From Pseudomonas putida (GTDB lineage: Bacteria > Pseudomonadota > Gammaproteobacteria > Pseudomonadales > Pseudomonadaceae), in NCBI RefSeq assembly GCF_028682635.1, contig NZ_JANHLK010000010.1, forward strand, positions 124,001 through 188,000: a DNA stretch of 64,000 bases, given 5' to 3'. The position numbers and the translations under genes are program-made. This document shows, one piece after another, positions 1 to 8,314 of this stretch. The notes under the pieces were generated by a model. It was not told the origin of the DNA and did not search any database. It saw only the letters and a program-made list of their open reading frames with translations. Numbering within the stretch: position 1 is the first letter of the stretch; every line of letters begins with the position of its first letter.

Positions 1-595
1 TCATGCTGCGCGCCAGTTCTTCTGCACGGGCGCGAAACCGGTCGGCGGGATGCACTTCAAGGGCAATACCCAGCGCCAGTGCCTCTTGCGCGCAAACTTC
101 GCGCGCGGAATAGATAATTTCCCTGGCCTTGGGCAGGCCAACGATGCGCGGCAAGGTATGGGTCGCGCCCAGATCCGGGACCAGGCCGATCCGGGCAAAG
201 GCCATGCAGAAGCGTGCCCGTTGCGAAGCGATCACAAAATCTGCGGCCAGCGCCAGGCTGAAGCCGGCACCGAATGCGACGCCATCGACCGCTGCGATCA
301 CGGGTCGATCGAAGTTTGCCAATTCGCCAAGCAAGCGGTTGTAATGATCCATGCGCTGGAGAACATCGATCGCTGCGAAGCCGTCACCCATCTTGCTGAC
401 GTCGGCACCCGAACAGAAATCGCTACCGGCGCCCGTCAACAACAACGCCTTGACCTCTGGATTGGTGCGAAGGCTCACCAGCACTTCGCGTAACTCATCG
501 GCCATCTGCCCAGTGAGTGCATTCTTACGCTCGGCTCGCATCAATGTCAGGGTCGCCAGGCCATCTTCTATGGATAATTCAAGGGTATTGGACAT
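1..595 (-). CDS. Enoyl-CoA hydratase/isomerase family protein (3' end outside window)
   Basis: This is the N-terminal 198 codons of a crotonase-fold protein, beginning at the ATG at 595 and running off the left edge. The oxyanion-hole segments are visible (GSDFCSGADVSKM and VDGVAFGAGFSLALAADF). The two catalytic glutamates of true enoyl-CoA hydratases are absent: Glu144 of rat crotonase aligns with Ser in GAGFSL, and Glu164 aligns with Phe in FCMAF. Instead there is the Asp in GLVPDLG, the position used by PaaG-type isomerases. It is therefore more likely a double-bond isomerase or another crotonase-fold enzyme than a classical hydratase. The substrate cannot be inferred, because the next genes to the right are unrelated. 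Confidence 0.88.
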   Translation of the reverse strand, partial: MSNTLELSIEDGLATLTLMRAERKNALTGQMADELREVLVSLRTNPEVKALLLTGAGSDFCSGADVSKMGDGFAAIDVLQRMDHYNRLLGELANFDRPVIAAVDGVAFGAGFSLALAADFVIASQRARFCMAFARIGLVPDLGATHTLPRIVGLPKAREIIYSAREVCAQEALALGIALEVHPADRFRARAEELARSM

Positions 596-803
596 GTGAT
601 CCCATTGGGCCCGCGCGGTTTGCAGGTCGCGCTCGAGCTCATCTGTGGTTTGGATGGACCGCTTGCAACGTTGCCGGGAAAATCGGCATCCGTTGCCAGC
701 CAATGAAGTGCTGTCAAACGGTAAGGAGCGAATGCGTCGAGCAGTACTCCCTGAAAAGGGTGGGAGCATTGATTTGCCCCCGCCTGCCCCACCCCGCTGG
801 TCA
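596..803. other. Intergenic stretch without recognisable gene
   Basis: This is the left part of a 558-base non-coding interval. I see no convincing start with ribosome-binding site and no conserved protein fragment. The promoter of the minus-strand crotonase gene should lie in its first 100 bases, but I could not assign -35/-10 boxes. Confidence 0.5.
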
Positions 804-1073
804 CTCAATTTGGATGTTGAAGCTGATGCCCTCATCCCCAGCAAGCTAGCTCCCACAGGGGATCTGTAGTGGCTGCAGGACTTGCGTACGCTGAAGATCA
901 CACTGTGGGAGCCAGCCTGCTGGCGATGGCGTCGGGTCAGTCAACCTGGATGTTGAAGCTGATGCCCTCATCCCCAGCAAGCTAGCTCCCACAGGGATCT
1001 GTGGTGGCTGCAGGACTTGCGTACGCTGTAGATCACACTGTGGGAGCCAGCCTGCTGGCGAGGCGTCGGGTCA
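804..1073. repeat. Tandem duplication of a ~135-bp REP doublet
   Basis: Two direct copies, about 804-939 and 940-1073, are nearly identical (offset 136 bases; the second lacks single bases after CACAGG and in the GCGATGG stretch). Each copy carries an inverted pair of Pseudomonas-type REP sequences: CCAGCAAGCTAGCTCCCACA at 838-857 and 974-993, and the opposite-strand form TGTGGGAGCCAGCCTGCTGG at 904-923 and 1039-1058. The block therefore contains four REP units in alternating orientation. Such doublets are substrates of RAYT transposases elsewhere in the genome and can act as transcription-attenuating structures. Confidence 0.9.
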
Positions 1074-1153
1074 ACATCGTCGAAACGAGTCGGTTTATCG
1101 AACCCCTCCCGAAGCGAAAGGTCTGATCCTGTATACCTCCTCGGAATAATCCA

Positions 1154-1969
1154 ATGTCCGCTCAACACACCCTTGTCGTACTCGCTCGGGGCGGATATGC
1201 CGCTCGGGGCGTCCTGTATCTGATCATAGGTATCTTCGCTCTGCTGGCGGCTCAAGACTCGACAAAACCCAAGGACAGTCACAAAAGCCTGGAAGCGTTG
1301 TTAAGCCAGCCTTTCGGTTATGTGCTGGTAGGACTGGTTGTGGCGGGCCTGATCGCCTTCGCCGGGTGGCGAGTATTGCAAGCCATTCGCGACGTCGATC
1401 ATCACGGTACGAGACTCAAGGGGCTGGTGATTCGTGCAGGTTTGTTGGCGGGAGGTTTGATCAACGGCGCTCTTGCGTTTTTTGCATTGGGCCTGCTCAT
1501 CAGCGGCGTCAGAAGCTCAGGCAATTCCGCAGGTGGGGAGACAAAGGATCTACTGGCCCATCTTTTGTCCTGGGATCACTCAAACGTGCTGGTCTACCTC
1601 GTGGCGCTGGTCCCACTCGGCGTAGGCATTGCTCACATCATCAAGGGATGGAAGGCCTCGTTCGAGAAGTATTTTGAGGCTGATGAGGACGTGATGCGCT
1701 ACGTACGACCGGTGGCTCGTTTCGGACTCATAGCCCGAGGCGTGGTGTTTATCGAGATAGCTCTGCTGCTGGCAATCAGCGGCTCCCGTTATAAAACCGC
1801 TGATCCTCCAGGCATGAAGGAGGCCCTTGATGCGCTCCAGAACCTGCCAGCCGGGGTTTTGATCCTGATGGTGATGGCATTTGGTTTGATTGCCTTTTCG
1901 GCTTACAGCTTTTCCGAGGCTGCCTGGCGCAAGATAAACATGGATGTGCCGGGAGTATCGGGATCCTAA
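1154..1969 (+). CDS. DUF1206 family integral membrane protein
   Basis: A 271-residue protein, almost entirely hydrophobic, starting at ATG 1154. It contains three internal repeats of paired transmembrane segments, each opening with an ARxGYxARGVLY-like or ARFGLIARGVVF-like signature (around residues 11-30, 93-115 and 180-205). This three-repeat, six-helix layout is the definition of the DUF1206 family, whose function is unknown. The ribosome-binding site is weak (GGAATAATCC). The gene is followed closely by a small plus-strand membrane protein that may be co-transcribed. Confidence 0.85.
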   Translation: MSAQHTLVVLARGGYAARGVLYLIIGIFALLAAQDSTKPKDSHKSLEALLSQPFGYVLVGLVVAGLIAFAGWRVLQAIRDVDHHGTRLKGLVIRAGLLAGGLINGALAFFALGLLISGVRSSGNSAGGETKDLLAHLLSWDHSNVLVYLVALVPLGVGIAHIIKGWKASFEKYFEADEDVMRYVRPVARFGLIARGVVFIEIALLLAISGSRYKTADPPGMKEALDALQNLPAGVLILMVMAFGLIAFSAYSFSEAAWRKINMDVPGVSGS

Positions 1970-2006
1970 TCGCTACGGGATGGCAATTCAGAAGGAGGTA
2001 ACGCGT

Positions 2007-2243
2007 TTGGCCTATCTTGATTGGGTTCAATGGCCGGCGATGGTTGTTACTGTGCTGGCCGCATGGCTGATCGGATCTCAGCAGCCAAAAAGGCGAATGA
2101 TCGGGTTCGTTTGTTTCAGCTTAAGCAATGTTTTGTGGGTGATTTGGGGCCTGTATGCACACGCCTACGCGCTGATCGTCCTGCAGATTTGCCTCTTCCT
2201 CATGAACCTTCGCGGGTTTAAAAAGAACTGTAAAGGCCAGTAG
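2007..2243 (+). CDS. Small three-helix membrane protein with TTG start, paralogue of the convergent gene
   Basis: A 78-residue hydrophobic protein. I chose the TTG at 2007 because an excellent ribosome-binding site (AAGGAGGT, 1992-1999) sits just upstream, and because the paralogue on the other strand also begins with TTG at the same alignment position (M-x-Y-x-D). Three hydrophobic segments are visible (about residues 8-24, 33-50 and 53-70), with a basic loop PKRRM between the first two and the motif SNVLW-WGL-ALIVL. The protein reads about 60% identical by eye to the product of 2246-2500. Function is unknown; the small SWEET/PnuC-like three-helix architecture is only a loose resemblance. 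Confidence 0.8.
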   Translation: MAYLDWVQWPAMVVTVLAAWLIGSQQPKRRMIGFVCFSLSNVLWVIWGLYAHAYALIVLQICLFLMNLRGFKKNCKGQ

Positions 2244-2245
2244 AA

Positions 2246-2500
2246 CTAGTGTTCCCGGGACGTTCGGGAGCCGTAAAGATTTTTTCTGAACCCTCGGGCA
2301 TTCATGCCCAGGAGTACACACTCAAGGACGATCAACGCCTGAGCGTTGGAGTGTAGCCCCCAAACAACCCACAAAACATTGCTCACGATGAAGCCCCAAA
2401 AGGCGATCATCCGCCGACGTGGTCGTTGCGAACCAATGAACCAGGCCGAGATCACTGTCACAATCATCGCGGGCCATTGCAGCAAATCGGCGTATTCCAA
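2246..2500 (-). CDS. Small three-helix membrane protein with TTG start, paralogue of the convergent gene
   Basis: An 84-residue hydrophobic protein starting at TTG 2500, preceded by GGAGGGAAATACC. It shares QWPAM, TV, AWxIGSQxPxRRMI, SNVLW, WGL, ALIVL and MNxRGFxKN with the plus-strand product of 2007-2243; the two stop codons lie only two bases apart, so the pair is convergent and looks like an inverted duplication. Thirty-four bases separate it from the ThDP enzyme upstream on the same strand, so it is probably the last gene of the cio-containing operon. The C-terminal tail (SRTSREH) is hydrophilic. Function unknown. Confidence 0.82.
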   Translation of the reverse strand: MEYADLLQWPAMIVTVISAWFIGSQRPRRRMIAFWGFIVSNVLWVVWGLHSNAQALIVLECVLLGMNARGFRKNLYGSRTSREH

Positions 2501-2534
2501 GGTATTTCCCTCCGCTCGCTCCAGCAGTCACCAC

Positions 2535-4322
2535 TTACTTCTTGTGCGGTAGCACCGCTCCCAATACCTGCTTGGCTGTTTGCAAGATCACCCCGGCCTC
2601 GTTCGGGTCACCCTTGAGCAACGTCGTGGCAAACTTTTTCGCCTGTTCGAGCTTGATGTGTGGCGGCAACGGCGGCACGTCGGGATCGGTCTTGAACTCG
2701 ATCAGCACCGGAACATCCGAGGCCAGCGCCTGTTCCCAGGCGGCGGCGACGTCTTCCTCGCGGTCTACGAAAATTCCTTTCAGCCCAATCGAAATGGCGA
2801 ACAGGTGGTACGGCACGTCTGGAATGCTTTGCGATGCCTCGAACTTCGGATCCCCCTCCATCACCCGTTGCTCCCAGGTGACCTGATTGAGGTCCTCGTT
2901 GTTGAACACCGCACAGATCCATTTTGGGCTTTCCCACTGTTGCCAGTATTTGGCGACGGTGATCAGCTCGGCCATGTTGTTCATCTGCATGGCACCATCA
3001 CCCACCAGCGCAATCACCGTGCGTTCGGGAAACGCAAACTTCGCCGCAATCGCATAGGGCACCGCTGCGCCCATTGAGGCCAATCCGCCGGAAAGCGAGC
3101 ACTTCATGCCGCGACGAATTTTCAGATCGCGGGCATACCAGTTGGCGCACGAACCGGAGTCGCTGGTGATGATCGCCCGCTCCGGCAAACGAGGTGACAG
3201 CTCGTAGACCACCCGTTGTGGATTGATCGGTTTGGCTTTGACCATGGCGCGTTTTTCCAGGGTCTTCTCCCAACTACCGCGCCAGCCTTCGACTTTTTTG
3301 CGCCATTTGCGTTCGGTTTTCTGTTCGAGCAACGGCAGCAATGCAGCAAGTGTTTCTGCAGCATCGCCCACCAGGTTGACCTCCATGGGATAACGCAAGC
3401 TGAGCATGTCCGGTTGCAAGTCGATCTGCACGCCGCGCGCCTGCCCTTCTTTGGGCAAGAACTCGGAATACGGGAAGCCCGAGCCGATCATCAGCAAGGT
3501 GTCGCATTCGCTCATCAGCTTGTAACTGGGCTCGGTGCCGAGCAAACCGATACTGCCGGTGACCCAGGGTAAATCGTCGGGCAGTGCGGCTTTACCGAGC
3601 AACGCCTTCGCCACACCGGCGCCAAGCTTCTCCGCCACCGCAATCACTTGATCGGTGGCCTGCAGCGCGCCGGCCCCAACCAGGATCGCGACCTTCTGTC
3701 CCGCGTTCAAAACGTCTGCAGCTCGCTGCAGGTCCGTCTCGTAAGGCACCACTCTCGGCTTGCTGTAACCAACGCCCGAATGCGCCGTGCCATGGGCACG
3801 GGCCGGCGCCTCATACTCAAGATCTTGCACATCATTGGGCAGAATGATTGCCGTCACGCGCCGTAAACCGATGGCAGTGCGCACGGCCCGATCGATCAAG
3901 TGCCGTATTTGCGCCGGCGCCGAAGCCTGCTGGACAAAGGCTCCGGCGACATCCTTGAACATCGACAACAAATCCAGCTCTTGCTGGTAATGGCTGCCCA
4001 GCGCCGTGCGCGCCTGCTGGCCGACGATGGCCAGCACTGGCATGTGATCCATCCGGGCGTCGTAAAGCCCAGTGATCAAGTGCGATGCGCCAGGGCCCGA
4101 AGTGGCAATGCACACGCCCAACTCACCGGTGAACTTGGCATGCGCCGACGCCATGAAGGCAGCCATTTCCTCATGCCTGGCCTGAACGAATTCAATCTTC
4201 CCCTTGGCCCGGCTCAGCGCTCCGAACACGCCATTGATGCCATCCCCTGGATAACCAAAGATCCGGGTCACACCCCATTCGCTAAGCCGTTCAATCAGAA
4301 AGTCGCCCACTGTCGTCGTCAT
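2535..4322 (-). CDS. Thiamine diphosphate-dependent enzyme (pyruvate oxidase/acetolactate synthase-like)
   Basis: A 595-residue protein of the POX/ALS superfamily. The ATG at 4322 is chosen because GAGG precedes it and MTTTVGDFLIERL is the usual beginning of the PYR domain. The PYR domain (about 1-170) carries the activating glutamate in QARHEEMAAF (Glu51/52). The central domain (about 190-330) would bind FAD or be degenerate. The PP domain (about 370-540) has the ThDP/Mg motif GDGAMQMNN beginning at 441 and closing with FNNED near 474. It lies 110 bases downstream of cioB on the same strand. A PoxB-like quinone-linked 2-oxoacid oxidase that feeds the terminal oxidase is an attractive idea but is not shown by the sequence; acetolactate-synthase-like activity is also possible. 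Confidence 0.85.
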   Translation of the reverse strand: MTTTVGDFLIERLSEWGVTRIFGYPGDGINGVFGALSRAKGKIEFVQARHEEMAAFMASAHAKFTGELGVCIATSGPGASHLITGLYDARMDHMPVLAIVGQQARTALGSHYQQELDLLSMFKDVAGAFVQQASAPAQIRHLIDRAVRTAIGLRRVTAIILPNDVQDLEYEAPARAHGTAHSGVGYSKPRVVPYETDLQRAADVLNAGQKVAILVGAGALQATDQVIAVAEKLGAGVAKALLGKAALPDDLPWVTGSIGLLGTEPSYKLMSECDTLLMIGSGFPYSEFLPKEGQARGVQIDLQPDMLSLRYPMEVNLVGDAAETLAALLPLLEQKTERKWRKKVEGWRGSWEKTLEKRAMVKAKPINPQRVVYELSPRLPERAIITSDSGSCANWYARDLKIRRGMKCSLSGGLASMGAAVPYAIAAKFAFPERTVIALVGDGAMQMNNMAELITVAKYWQQWESPKWICAVFNNEDLNQVTWEQRVMEGDPKFEASQSIPDVPYHLFAISIGLKGIFVDREEDVAAAWEQALASDVPVLIEFKTDPDVPPLPPHIKLEQAKKFATTLLKGDPNEAGVILQTAKQVLGAVLPHKK

Positions 4323-4432
4323 GTCGTTCCTCGCCTTCAACCCGTGCATCGAGCATTTCCGACAGAACATCCCGTCGGAACGTGTAAGGGTCTGGACACT
4401 CGGGTGCAGATCGAAGTTCTGCCGGATGTCAG

Positions 4433-5434
4433 TCAGTCGCGTTGAACTCGAACCTTCCCGCTAAAGACGCTGAAGCCATAGGTGTTGTAGATGAGCGTTA
4501 CCGGGATCAGCACCGCGAAACCGACCAGCATGAAGATCTGGCTGTTGGGGCTTGAGGCAGCCGCCTGCAAGGTCAGCTGCGGCGGCACGATCATTGGAAA
4601 GAGCGCCGCGATCATCAATGCAAACGCCACTATGAAAACGCCCAATGCACAGAACAGTGGCAGAAAATGACGACGGCTTCGAAACCCCAGGACAAAACCA
4701 ATCGGCAGTGCAACCAGCAGCGTCATGGCCGGCATCCACACCAGGGGATCTGCCAGCCGTTGTGCATAGCGAGTATCCAAAGTCGCCGTCCAGGCCACCA
4801 ACAGGCTCAACAACACGATGGTGACGGCCGCCAGCCTCTTCGCCTGCAAGCTGGATCGCCTCTGGAGTTCCCCTACGGTGCGCCAATAGAGCCAGCAAGC
4901 CCCCAACCATGTATACCCCACCACGAGCACTGCACCACAGAACAGCGGGAACACGTTGAGCCACTCCGCGCCATCACCACTGTATTGGCCGCCATGATTC
5001 GGTACACCTTGTACGAGGGTTCCCAAGATGATTCCCTGTGTCCCGCCGGCCAGCAATGAACCGCACGACAGCAATCCATCGACCAGGCGCTTGAGACCAT
5101 CGCTGGGGGCGTAATCACGAAATTCCAACGCAACGGCGCGCAGAATCAGCGCCAGAAACATCAAGATAAATGGCCAATAAAGCGCCGGAAGCAGGATGGC
5201 GTAAGCCAATGGGAACAACGCCAGCAGACCGCCTCCTCCCAGCACCAGCCACGTTTCGTTGGCATCCCAGATCGGCAAGATTGTCACGGCCATCGCCCGT
5301 CGATCCTTACCGCAAGGCGTAAGGCCCATCAGCACCCCGACGCCCAGATCAGTGCCGTCGAGCAGCACATAGTTCATCACCGAGAAGGCCAAGGCCGCGG
5401 CAGAAAGTAGAACGATCCAATCAGTGTCCGGCAT
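4433..5434 (-). CDS. cioB: Cytochrome bd-type (cyanide-insensitive) quinol oxidase subunit II
   Basis: A 333-residue CydB/CioB-family membrane subunit. Signature segments are NYVLLDGTDLGVGVL near the N-terminus and WDANETWLVLGGGGLLALFP near residue 70, followed by the LRAVALEFRD stretch. About eight hydrophobic helices are visible. It begins 12 bases after the cioA stop, and the two subunits form the quinol:O2 oxidoreductase in the inner membrane. No CydX-like small subunit reading frame was recognised directly after it; the next gene is the ThDP enzyme. Confidence 0.95.
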   Translation of the reverse strand: MPDTDWIVLLSAAALAFSVMNYVLLDGTDLGVGVLMGLTPCGKDRRAMAVTILPIWDANETWLVLGGGGLLALFPLAYAILLPALYWPFILMFLALILRAVALEFRDYAPSDGLKRLVDGLLSCGSLLAGGTQGIILGTLVQGVPNHGGQYSGDGAEWLNVFPLFCGAVLVVGYTWLGACWLYWRTVGELQRRSSLQAKRLAAVTIVLLSLLVAWTATLDTRYAQRLADPLVWMPAMTLLVALPIGFVLGFRSRRHFLPLFCALGVFIVAFALMIAALFPMIVPPQLTLQAAASSPNSQIFMLVGFAVLIPVTLIYNTYGFSVFSGKVRVQRD

Positions 5435-5446
5435 GGATTGAGCTCC

Positions 5447-6823
5447 TCAGGATTGCCCTGTCTCGTCTGCCAGCGTCGGTTGCGGCCCGGCTTCGCCCTT
5501 TCGCGGTGGCTCGCGCAAAATTCGCAACAGCACCCAGAGACCGATACCGAAGGTCAGCAGGTAAAACACCAGGATCGTCCACGTCGCGCCTATCACCTGC
5601 TGGCGCGACACCGACGACAGGCTGTCAGCTGTGCGCAGCAAGCCATAGACGGTGAAAGGCTGGCGACCTACCTCTGTCACTACCCAGCCACAAAGCATCG
5701 CGAGGAATCCAGCCGGGGCCATCAGCACACACCCGCGCAGCATCCAACGCGCGGTGTACACCCTATGGCGCCAGCGCAACACCAAACTGGTCAGCCCCTG
5801 CCCAACCATCAACAGCCCCAGACCCACCATGAACCGAAACGCGAAAAACACAATCGGCACCGGCGGAATGTTTTCGGGAGGGAATTCGTCCAGCGCGGCG
5901 ATGGTGCCCGTCAGATCGTGCCGCAGGTACAAAGAGCCAACACGAGGAATAGCCACTTCCCAATGATTCCGTCGTTCGGTCATGTCGGGAATGGCAAACA
6001 GTCGCAACGGTTCACCCGCGCCGTCAGGCGGACGCGTCCACGAGCCTTCAATAGCAGCAACCTTCAGAGGTTGGACCTTGAGACTGTGTTGCCCATGCAG
6101 ATCGCCCACCAGGATTTGCAGAGGTGAGAGTACGACGATCATCCATAACGCCATGGAAAACTGAAGGCGTGCTCTAGGGTTTTCCGGCTGCCGCAATAGT
6201 TGCCAAGCGCTGATACCGGCCACCAGGGTGGCGGTGCCGAGAAACACCGCCAGCGTCATGTGGGCCAGCCGATAGGGAAACGATGGATTGAAAATGATCG
6301 CCCACCAGTCCTCGGCCATGAAGCGGCCATCAGGGCCCAGGGTGTAACCGGCGGGCGTCTGCATCCAGGAGTTGGCCGACAGGATCCAGAACGCGCTAAT
6401 CAATGAGCCCACGGCAACCGCACAGGTGGCGAAGAAATGCAGACGAGGGCCGACCTTCTTCAGGCCAAACAGCATGATGCCCAGGAAGCCCGCCTCCAGG
6501 AAAAAAGCGGCAAGCACTTCGTAGAACATCAACGGGCCCAGGATATCGCCTGCCTGGGTGGACAGGCGCGACCAGTTAAGTCCGAACTGGTACTCCAGAA
6601 TCAGACCCGACGCCGTGCCCACCGCCACATTGAGCGCGAATATCTTGAGCCAGTAGAGGTAAACATCCAGATAGATTTTTTGCCCGCGCCACAGCCAGAG
6701 ACCTTCCAGCACCATCAAAAAATTGGCCAGCCCGATGGTGAGTGCAGCCAACACGATATGAAAGCTTATGGTGATCGCAAACTGAGCACGCGCAGCCATC
6801 AGCGCCGAATCAACGGTGTCCAT
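5447..6823 (-). CDS. cioA: Cytochrome bd-type (cyanide-insensitive) quinol oxidase subunit I
   Basis: A 458-residue CydA/CioA protein. Haem ligands can be placed: His22 (SFHIV), His188 (YRLAHMT) and Met332 (FRFMVGLG), with acidic residues Glu102 and Glu110 (YEVLAAFFLE). The segment between His188 and Met332 is 144 residues, much shorter than the corresponding 207 in E. coli CydA, so the Q-loop is the short CIO type. The GRQPF motif near residue 390 replaces the usual GRQPW. The gene starts four bases after the DUF421 gene ends and belongs to the same minus-strand run. The product oxidises ubiquinol and reduces oxygen, typically with low cyanide sensitivity. Confidence 0.95.
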   Translation of the reverse strand: MDTVDSALMAARAQFAITISFHIVLAALTIGLANFLMVLEGLWLWRGQKIYLDVYLYWLKIFALNVAVGTASGLILEYQFGLNWSRLSTQAGDILGPLMFYEVLAAFFLEAGFLGIMLFGLKKVGPRLHFFATCAVAVGSLISAFWILSANSWMQTPAGYTLGPDGRFMAEDWWAIIFNPSFPYRLAHMTLAVFLGTATLVAGISAWQLLRQPENPRARLQFSMALWMIVVLSPLQILVGDLHGQHSLKVQPLKVAAIEGSWTRPPDGAGEPLRLFAIPDMTERRNHWEVAIPRVGSLYLRHDLTGTIAALDEFPPENIPPVPIVFFAFRFMVGLGLLMVGQGLTSLVLRWRHRVYTARWMLRGCVLMAPAGFLAMLCGWVVTEVGRQPFTVYGLLRTADSLSSVSRQQVIGATWTILVFYLLTFGIGLWVLLRILREPPRKGEAGPQPTLADETGQS

Positions 6824-6827
6824 GCCC

Positions 6828-7274
6828 TCAACGCTCTAACGGGATGACAGAAATCTTGCCGTTACGCTCCAGGATCGCAAACTTGATCTGGTCAATGGTT
6901 TCTATGCCTTGGCTTGAGCGGGCCGCTTCCATCACATCTGCTTCGACCAGCCGGGCATGTCGTAGGCGCTTACTTAAAAGCTTTCCGTTTTCAACGATGA
7001 TGGTAGGACCGCCATCAATGAGTTTTGACACCCAGCCCGAGCGCTGCTTGAGCAGTGAAAGGCCGACATCGATGGCGATCAACGTGACGATCACCAGGAC
7101 AGAATTTGTCAGGGAAAAGTCATCCCCCAGCAATGCCTGCTGCGTGGCTTCGCCAATGATCATCAACAACACAAAATCGAATGTCGTCAGTTCCGCCAGT
7201 GAACGCCTGCCGGCGATCTTGAACAGCACCATCAACACCAGATACATCGCGAAGGCACGCAATACCGAATCCAT
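6828..7274 (-). CDS. DUF421 (YetF/YcaP-like) membrane protein
   Basis: A 148-residue protein with three N-terminal transmembrane helices and the conserved DUF421 features: KIAGRRSLAELTTFDFVLLM (residues about 19-38), the IGEATQQALL stretch, and the cytosolic part with GGPTIIVENGKLL and a final beta-rich segment EIxxAxRSxGIETIDQIKFAILERNG. The family is widespread in bacteria and linked to stress and sporulation in some, but the biochemical role is not established. The gene sits nine bases after an unknown membrane protein gene and four bases before cioA, which points to co-transcription. Confidence 0.88.
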   Translation of the reverse strand: MDSVLRAFAMYLVLMVLFKIAGRRSLAELTTFDFVLLMIIGEATQQALLGDDFSLTNSVLVIVTLIAIDVGLSLLKQRSGWVSKLIDGGPTIIVENGKLLSKRLRHARLVEADVMEAARSSQGIETIDQIKFAILERNGKISVIPLER

Positions 7275-7282
7275 ATATCACC

Positions 7283-7801
7283 TCAAGGGAAAATGAATTG
7301 ATCCATGGCCACAGGTGCCGCGCCTGGTGATAACACGCGGGTACTGAACAGTCCCAATCCGTCACCACGCAACGTCATATACAGATTCGCACGTCCTTGG
7401 GCATCCGCTTGCAGCCATAGCTTCATACCCTCCCCGCCACTGCTGGCGCGGCCTGGCTCCGGCAGCATTGATTCGATGCTGAAACCATCCAGTAACGCCC
7501 CGGAGAGCTCGAGCTCGACCATCGCATCCGGCGCGCCGACTACACTGATCACCATTGGATTGGTCGAACCGTTACGGTGAAAAACCTCGTACTGCACTCT
7601 GAGTCTGCCATCGCTGCCCTTGACGTCTCGGGAGCTCATCGGCCCGCGTGAGAACATTCCGCATAATCCCAGCACAACCAACAGCACCAACACGTACCAA
7701 CCGCATCGCTCGAACCGCCAAACCTTGATCTGACAGGCCATGTCTTCACGAACGGGGTAGTCTCGGTTCTTGTAGTCGTCGTGGCTGCCTTTATCGCTCA
7801 T
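7283..7801 (-). CDS. Hypothetical membrane-anchored protein
   Basis: A 172-residue protein that I do not recognise. A charged N-terminal region (about 1-30) is followed by one hydrophobic helix (CGWYVLVLLVVLGLCGMF, about 33-50). The remaining 120 residues are rich in short beta-strand-like stretches and glycine and would lie outside the membrane. It is placed between the CinA-like gene (nine-base gap) and the DUF421 gene (eight-base gap), so it is most likely part of the same operon. A partnership with the DUF421 protein is suggested by adjacency only. Confidence 0.75.
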   Translation of the reverse strand: MSDKGSHDDYKNRDYPVREDMACQIKVWRFERCGWYVLVLLVVLGLCGMFSRGPMSSRDVKGSDGRLRVQYEVFHRNGSTNPMVISVVGAPDAMVELELSGALLDGFSIESMLPEPGRASSGGEGMKLWLQADAQGRANLYMTLRGDGLGLFSTRVLSPGAAPVAMDQFIFP

Positions 7802-7810
7802 GGCATGTTC

Positions 7811-8311
7811 CTACCCTCGTTCACCCGCCAGTGCACGGCGGTGAAAGTCCGGTAAATGCTTCAACGCGTATTCGGCGGCTTGGCGCTGCACCTGGCAACG
7901 AGTGTCGAAAAAACGATGTTTATGACTGAACACACTTCGGCCCTGTTCCGATTGAAAAGCCCAGGCGAAGCAGACTGTTCCTGCCGGAATACCATCGATA
8001 TCTTCCGGGCCCAGTATTCCAGTGGTCGCCACGGCAACATTGGCCGTGCTGTCGTACAACGCACCCAGGGCCATCTCTCGGGCGACCTCGCAGCTGGTGA
8101 GATTGAAGGTCTCGATGGTCTGGGGATTGACTCGCAATAGACGCTGCTTGGCTTCAGGGGAATAAACCACATAGCCACTTTCGATCAGCTCACCGCTTCC
8201 CTCGATCTCCGACAAAAGCGTCACAATTTTTCCTGCCGTACACGACTCTGCGGTTGTGAGTACAAGATTGTGCTCACGAAGGTAATCAACAATCCTGGCT
8301 GCAATGGACAT
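7811..8311 (-). CDS. CinA C-terminal family protein (nicotinamide-nucleotide amidase-like)
   Basis: A 166-residue stand-alone CinA C-terminal domain (PncC type), which deamidates nicotinamide mononucleotide in characterised members. The catalytic signature AESCTAG lies at residues 21-27, followed by GSGELIESGYVVYSPEAK and ATTGILGPEDIDGIPAGTV. I use the ATG at 8311; a GTG one codon upstream (8314) is equally possible after GGAAAAAAT. It is the first gene of a seven-gene minus-strand run ending near 2246. The C-terminal tail RRALAGERG is longer and more basic than usual. Confidence 0.88.
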   Translation of the reverse strand: MSIAARIVDYLREHNLVLTTAESCTAGKIVTLLSEIEGSGELIESGYVVYSPEAKQRLLRVNPQTIETFNLTSCEVAREMALGALYDSTANVAVATTGILGPEDIDGIPAGTVCFAWAFQSEQGRSVFSHKHRFFDTRCQVQRQAAEYALKHLPDFHRRALAGERG

Positions 8312-8314
8312 CAC

